A stretch of DNA of 21,722 nt, taken from a virus. Positions 18,363-21,722 of the stretch are shown piece after piece. Both the position numbers and the translations under genes were made by a program. Location of the stretch: positions 1 to 21,722 of the IMG/VR virus record IMGVR_UViG_3300035698_003578. One strand, 5' to 3'. Position 1 is the first letter of the stretch; every line of letters starts with the position of its first letter. The notes under the pieces were generated by a model, which was not told the origin of the DNA, made no database searches, and saw only the letters and a list, made by a program, of their open reading frames with translations.

Positions 18363-19858
18363 TCGCAGTTCCTCCTTCTACGCCATAGGGGTAACCGGGT
18401 GGCTGCCATTCTACCTATTGCCATCCTTGTTAATTCCCTTAATACCGTACAATAATGAATAATCACAGAAATGGTAAGGTTTACAGAAATAGCTATATTT
18501 CTGCCCACTACTCTAACAACACTAACAGCCACAGTCAGCCCTGCCGTTACCGCCCTATTATATGCAACAGTTATATTAACCGTAACCGATGCTGTGAGAT
18601 TAGCGGTAGTTGCTCTTACTATCCCCCACACCTTTGCAATGGTAGCAGATATAGTTAAACCTGATATGATATCCCTGGTATAAGCAACCACCCTGTTCAC
18701 AGTGGCGGCTGCCGTTAAGCCAGGAGATGTACTGATAGGGTAATCTACTCCCCCTGCCTCTGTATATTCAATGTGGAGCTTGGGAGCATAGGTAGTGCTG
18801 CCATTATAGGAGTCGGCTGCTCTATAACAATCTGCTTCGTGGGTGCTTCTATCCTCAAAATCTTCCCAGAAGAGAACCACATCTTGTCCAGAAGCCCAAC
18901 CTACTCTGTCTACAATCTCCTGTATGACTGTTTTTATCTCAGGGCTATTGTAGTCAGCATCCGCAGTCCAAGCTGGTATACCATCCCAATCTACTCTAGC
19001 TGTTGTCCTTGCAGCCCAGCGAGTATCAAAGGCAGCACTATCATTAGCAAAGGTTACAGCATCATCTACATCTTCAGCACTTATTCTTGTGTTTACAACA
19101 GTGCCACTCGAAGTTTCCTTACAGCGTAGGGTTAAATAAGCACTATCAATAGTTGCCCCTTGTGGGATAGTAATATTTAGGAAACGTGCCCCAGCACCAT
19201 TTTGATAAACGGTATCACTAACGGCACCAGCATAGAAACCAACTACCGCTAAGCCAAAATAGGAAGGAACTAACCTCCGCAAGCAGTCATCCGTGCTTGC
19301 TCCAACCTGTAAATCAAGGGTAGGGTCAATCTTGATATTGCCTTTGGCTGGTCTTACCTCGCCTGTATCCTTATCCTTAACCTGAGATAGCTTCTCGGTA
19401 AGGACATCGCCAATAAGGCTGGTCTCTAGCTCAACCTCCCCGTCATCATCCCAAGCCCTTGTGATAAGTGGTATCTTACCTGTTACCCTGAAACTTGCCT
19501 CAAAGGGGACTTGAGCTGAAGGAGGTATATGTCGGAAACTTACCCTTGTATTCTCAGGAACTATCTCAAAGGGAATGCTAACAGAATTGACACTCAGTAG
19601 CTCAATAGTGGAAACTTCACCAGACTTCTTATCTCTAATGGTGAGCTTGTTTCCTTCAAGGGTCAGCTCGTAAGGTGCTTTGGTTATCTTGTTGCCCACC
19701 CAAGTAAGGTCAATATCTTTCCAAGCCTCGTTGGGGTCAGCATAATTGTCTTTATAGTGGATAGCACCAATAGTTCCATCCCAAGTGAATTTGTTTCCAC
19801 CTAGAGAATGAGTCTTACTGTTTCTGGTTCGCTTTTCTAAGACCTCAACTGCTGGCAT
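18359..19858 (-). CDS. DNRLRE-type virion protein with C-terminal 20-residue repeats
   Basis: The product has 499 residues. An N-terminal beta-rich domain (1-165) contains NKFTWDGTIGAIHYKDNYAD. It is followed by a DNRLRE/carbohydrate-binding-like domain (about 170-370) with FLNITIPQGATIDSAYLTLR and, near the end, YAPKLHIEYTE. Residues 380-459 are four exact 20-residue repeats, each starting GLT or NLT (GLTAAATVNRVVAYTRDIIS, GLTISATIAKVWGIVRATTA and so on); a fifth decays into an Arg-rich end. SD AAGGAG stands before the ATG. It sits between capsid and connector genes, where a decoration or host-binding protein could be added. A head fibre or surface-binding role is inferred. Confidence 0.6.
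   Translation of the reverse strand: MPAVEVLEKRTRNSKTHSLGGNKFTWDGTIGAIHYKDNYADPNEAWKDIDLTWVGNKITKAPYELTLEGNKLTIRDKKSGEVSTIELLSVNSVSIPFEIVPENTRVSFRHIPPSAQVPFEASFRVTGKIPLITRAWDDDGEVELETSLIGDVLTEKLSQVKDKDTGEVRPAKGNIKIDPTLDLQVGASTDDCLRRLVPSYFGLAVVGFYAGAVSDTVYQNGAGARFLNITIPQGATIDSAYLTLRCKETSSGTVVNTRISAEDVDDAVTFANDSAAFDTRWAARTTARVDWDGIPAWTADADYNSPEIKTVIQEIVDRVGWASGQDVVLFWEDFEDRSTHEADCYRAADSYNGSTTYAPKLHIEYTEAGGVDYPISTSPGLTAAATVNRVVAYTRDIISGLTISATIAKVWGIVRATTANLTASVTVNITVAYNRAVTAGLTVAVSVVRVVGRNIAISVNLTISVIIHYCTVLRELTRMAIGRMAATRLPLWRRRRNCE
18482..18721 (-). repeat. Four 60-bp (20-residue) tandem repeats
   Basis: In the frame of the 499-residue protein, units at residues 380-399, 400-419, 420-439 and 440-459 each begin GLT or NLT and continue with alternating small and branched residues, then a basic residue about 13-16 in. 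The period is exactly 20 residues. The DNA of the units has diverged, so it is a protein-level repeat. Confidence 0.7.
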
Positions 19859-19866
19859 ATATCTCC

Positions 19867-20283
19867 TTACGCCTGGTCTATAGTACTTTGCCCATCTATG
19901 GTCAGGGTATCGGTATTTTCCATTGCCAACACAGCGTTAAAGCAGCACTCAATGAAGGCTACGTCATCATCGTTATTGCAGACATGAATACCCGCTACAT
20001 TCTTAGTGCCTGTTGCCGTGAATACATGGTCAAAGAGGATTGTATCCCCAGCCGTATTAGTGGTGTCACCAGCAACAGTGTCTATAGCAGCTATTAAAAG
20101 CCCGCTATCTGTGTGGTGGATAGCCGTGTCAGCAGGGTCAGCAAAGGTAGAGGCTACTGCTGCCGCGCATGGTGTTGCCATCTCAAGGGCTACGATGCTC
20201 TCCATACCTGTAGATAATTCTTCCCTTAATAGTAAGATTAGTTCTGCGATTCCAGTGTCAGTCCACGTCTGTGTCTGTGCCAT
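19867..20283 (-). CDS. Small virion-like protein near the capsid gene
   Basis: The 138-residue product starts MAQTQTWTDTGIAELILLLR. After the helical start come Ala/Thr-rich strands (FADPADTAIHHTDSGLLIAA, LFDHVFTATGTKNVAGIHVC). The style resembles phage decoration or accessory virion proteins, but no family name can be given. SD GGAGGT stands before the ATG. Its place between the zinc-ribbon gene and the DNRLRE gene suggests a virion role. Confidence 0.55.
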   Translation of the reverse strand: MAQTQTWTDTGIAELILLLREELSTGMESIVALEMATPCAAAVASTFADPADTAIHHTDSGLLIAAIDTVAGDTTNTAGDTILFDHVFTATGTKNVAGIHVCNNDDDVAFIECCFNAVLAMENTDTLTIDGQSTIDQA

Positions 20284-20288
20284 TTCTT

Positions 20289-20756
20289 TTACCTCCTAAA
20301 TAATAATGGGTCTGTGTTATATTTCCTGCATATAGGACATTTCAGCTTGATATTTGCGTGAATAGCCTGCCATAGATTCTGGGGTGAAGGCTCTCCAGTC
20401 CTGTATCGGTCAAGTATCTTATGCCCCTTCTCCGGTCTGTTTGCCTCGGCATAAGCAACTCGTCTGCTGTGATATGATGAAAGGAAAGCCACAAACAGGG
20501 AGTCCATTAAAAACTTCCAGAGACAGCTAGGCTTGAGACATTGAGGCGGGTCCGGGGCTTGTATGCTAATGGGTCTAGCAATCAGGTGCCCGATCATACC
20601 TCCGCATTTAGGGCAGACTGCGCGTTTTCTGATTCTACCTTCTCCAATATCAACGTCCTTCACTTCCATCTGGGTATTGCACTCAATACAGATACCATTG
20701 AGATGGTTGGGATGGATGATAGTTTTTATAAATCCTCTAGTGGCTACTTCGGGCAT
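20289..20756 (-). CDS. Protein with two zinc ribbons near the capsid gene
   Basis: In the 155-residue product, CIECNTQM (about 23-30) with CPKCGG (about 48-53) forms the first ribbon. CLKPSC (about 73-78) and CPICRKY (about 139-145) provide further Cys pairs. The centre (FLMDSLFVAFLSSYHSRRVA) is moderately hydrophobic but not a clear membrane span. SD AAGGAG is made by the end of the upstream 51-codon ORF. The presence of a zinc protein here is odd for a head gene; its role is unknown. Confidence 0.55.
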   Translation of the reverse strand: MPEVATRGFIKTIIHPNHLNGICIECNTQMEVKDVDIGEGRIRKRAVCPKCGGMIGHLIARPISIQAPDPPQCLKPSCLWKFLMDSLFVAFLSSYHSRRVAYAEANRPEKGHKILDRYRTGEPSPQNLWQAIHANIKLKCPICRKYNTDPLLFRR

Positions 20757-20758
20757 AA

Positions 20759-20914
20759 TTAAATCTCCTTATGATGCCCATGGCCACCGCAGTGGGTGCC
20801 ATAGTTGTTATCGGCCATATTAAAGGTGATGCCATATTTACCTCCTGAAAAGTCCTGCCGGGCCCAAGAGGGAAGGAGCAACCCCCTTGAACCCGACGAG
20901 CTAGATTTAGGAAT
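20759..20914 (-). CDS. 51-codon ORF after the capsid gene, probable ATT start
   Basis: From ATT at 20912-20914 the frame reads PKSSSSGSRGLLLPSWARQD, then FSGGKYGITFNMADNNYG, and ends THCGGHGHHKEI. The His/Cys/Gly-rich tail could bind metal. SD AAGGAG lies seven bases before the ATT, immediately after the capsid stop. The last codons (AAG GAG ATT TAA) are the SD of the next gene. No ATG, GTG or useful TTG precedes the conserved-looking part. A rival frame (20737-20835, MASPLIWPITTM) has a perfect AGGAGG and ATG inside this ORF, so both must be considered. Confidence 0.5.
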   Translation of the reverse strand: MPKSSSSGSRGLLLPSWARQDFSGGKYGITFNMADNNYGTHCGGHGHHKEI

Positions 20915-20929
20915 GAATTAACTCCTTAT

Positions 20930-21722
20930 TTATGCGTTGACTTGCCCACCTGCATAGGTAGCTCTCCAGTCGAGTTCCGTGATACCGAAGCAATGGCGAA
21001 CACGATAGAAGACATTATCAGTAGCAAAGTCGCCGCTCATTGGGCCGATTGCTCCACCACCAACCGTTACCTTATCAGAAGCCTTCATGCAGATTTCAGG
21101 TCGTTCGTGTCCCTTTAGGTAACCGGCCTCAAGAGCCGCTATATCAGACGGGGCAGCGAACAGATACCATGCTGTATTGCCATCTGTAGCATCGCAAACA
21201 GGTAGCCAAGGCTCTACGATAAGCTCTAGCCCCATCTGTGCGACCACGTTGTTGGTAGGATAGGCCACCGGGCCGGCAGCATTGTCAGACCACACTTTAG
21301 ATGCAGAGGTTAGTATCTGGCGGGCTGTCATTTCAAGAGCCGGGGGTACGACGAGGTATTTTGCCCTGTTGTAAATAGGGCTTCCACCTGCATCCGTCCA
21401 ACCAGCCATAGCTTCAAGGCCAGCTTCAAGGTTGGCAATAGTCAGCAAGGCCGTGGAGCCGTTGATTTCTCCTGCGGTAGCATCATCGTATAGATTGCCA
21501 GCCGCATGAGTCCCGGTGTCGCTTGCATACTGATTGATGACTGTGTACTGCTCTGTCCTTAAAGCAGCTTTGGCAAACCGCATCGGAGTATCCTTGAGAG
21601 CGTCCAGGTCGTCATTTATCATGGCTTCCCAGGATATGTCGAACTGTCTACCGTATTTGTAGACATACAGGGTGTAGTGCGCCTCATCGCGTGTGCTGGC
21701 TAGATACTCGCCCTTCTCAGCA
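20930..21722 (-). CDS. Mu gpT-like major capsid protein, N-terminus beyond window
   Basis: 264 codons are present; the frame is open to the right edge, where it reads AEKGEYLASTRDEAHYTLYV. FDISWEAMINDDLDALKDTP, KYLVVPPALEMTARQIL, AWYLFAAPSDIAALEAGYLK and the C-terminal FGITELDWRATYAGG are the landmarks of the Mu-type major head subunit (gpT) family, which adopts the HK97 fold. The missing N-terminal part may include a protease or scaffold segment. The gene ends 16 bases before the ATT start of the next ORF. Confidence 0.8.
   Translation of the reverse strand, partial: AEKGEYLASTRDEAHYTLYVYKYGRQFDISWEAMINDDLDALKDTPMRFAKAALRTEQYTVINQYASDTGTHAAGNLYDDATAGEINGSTALLTIANLEAGLEAMAGWTDAGGSPIYNRAKYLVVPPALEMTARQILTSASKVWSDNAAGPVAYPTNNVVAQMGLELIVEPWLPVCDATDGNTAWYLFAAPSDIAALEAGYLKGHERPEICMKASDKVTVGGGAIGPMSGDFATDNVFYRVRHCFGITELDWRATYAGGQVNA

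Noticed and set aside
20737-20835. 32-codon ORF MASPLIWPITTM with perfect AGGAGG
   Set aside because: Not listed as a gene because the overlapping 51-codon frame looks more protein-like and ends on the next SD, but the strong SD means it is not excluded.

Overview
The window is part of a tailed double-stranded DNA phage or prophage with a long non-contractile (siphovirus-type) tail. Almost every gene lies on the minus strand, so transcription runs from high to low coordinates. The evidence is a recognisable chain of head, connector, tail and baseplate genes followed by recombination and replication genes. Genes are packed with ATGA-type overlaps and strong Shine-Dalgarno (SD) sequences (AAGGAG, GGAGG and, habitually, GGGGGG). 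Promoters are of the TTGACA-17-TATAAT type, so the host is a bacterium with ordinary sigma-70-like promoters and purine-rich ribosome binding sites. The host cannot be named from the sequence. No tRNA, integrase, repressor, terminase or portal gene is visible. CRISPR is absent.

Late region, read right to left (21722 to about 8108): a Mu gpT-like major capsid protein (its N-terminus is off the right edge), a 51-codon ORF that seems to start at ATT, a two-zinc-ribbon protein, a small virion-like protein, a 499-residue DNRLRE-type protein ending in 20-residue repeats, a gp6-like connector, a head closure protein, an HK97 gp10-like protein, a small membrane protein, a tail terminator, a 32-residue basic peptide, a tail tube protein with a large N-terminal insertion, a G/GT tail chaperone pair with a -1 frameshift site, a tape measure apparently starting at ATT, a baseplate hub-like protein, two tip proteins (one with a collar domain), a zinc-ribbon protein, a holin-like membrane protein, an XhlA-like protein and a small zinc ribbon. 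A rho-independent terminator at 8057-8108 closes this unit.

Early region (7528 to 1): a consensus promoter (7500-7528) drives a leftward operon. It holds a tryptophan-rich phage protein, a small HTH protein, several unknowns, a Rad52-like annealing protein, a run of tiny overlapping ORFs, a RecA/DnaB-like ATPase preceded by a 9-bp iteron array next to an AT-rich tract (candidate origin), a NinG/HNH-type nuclease, more small zinc-binding proteins, a sigma-region-4-like regulator and a YopX protein. The left edge cuts a further small zinc-ribbon gene.

Four free-standing homing endonuclease genes interrupt this layout: three HNH on the minus strand (875-1309, 7515-8009, 8573-9094) and one LAGLIDADG on the plus strand (10918-11895). 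Each has its own TTGAC(A/T)-17-TATAAT-like extended -10 promoter. The three HNH promoters are placed so that the transcript should begin at or within about 3 nt of the start codon. The most unusual features are these autonomous leaderless endonuclease cassettes, the candidate AUU start codons on the tape measure and a small ORF downstream of the capsid gene, and the iteron array.
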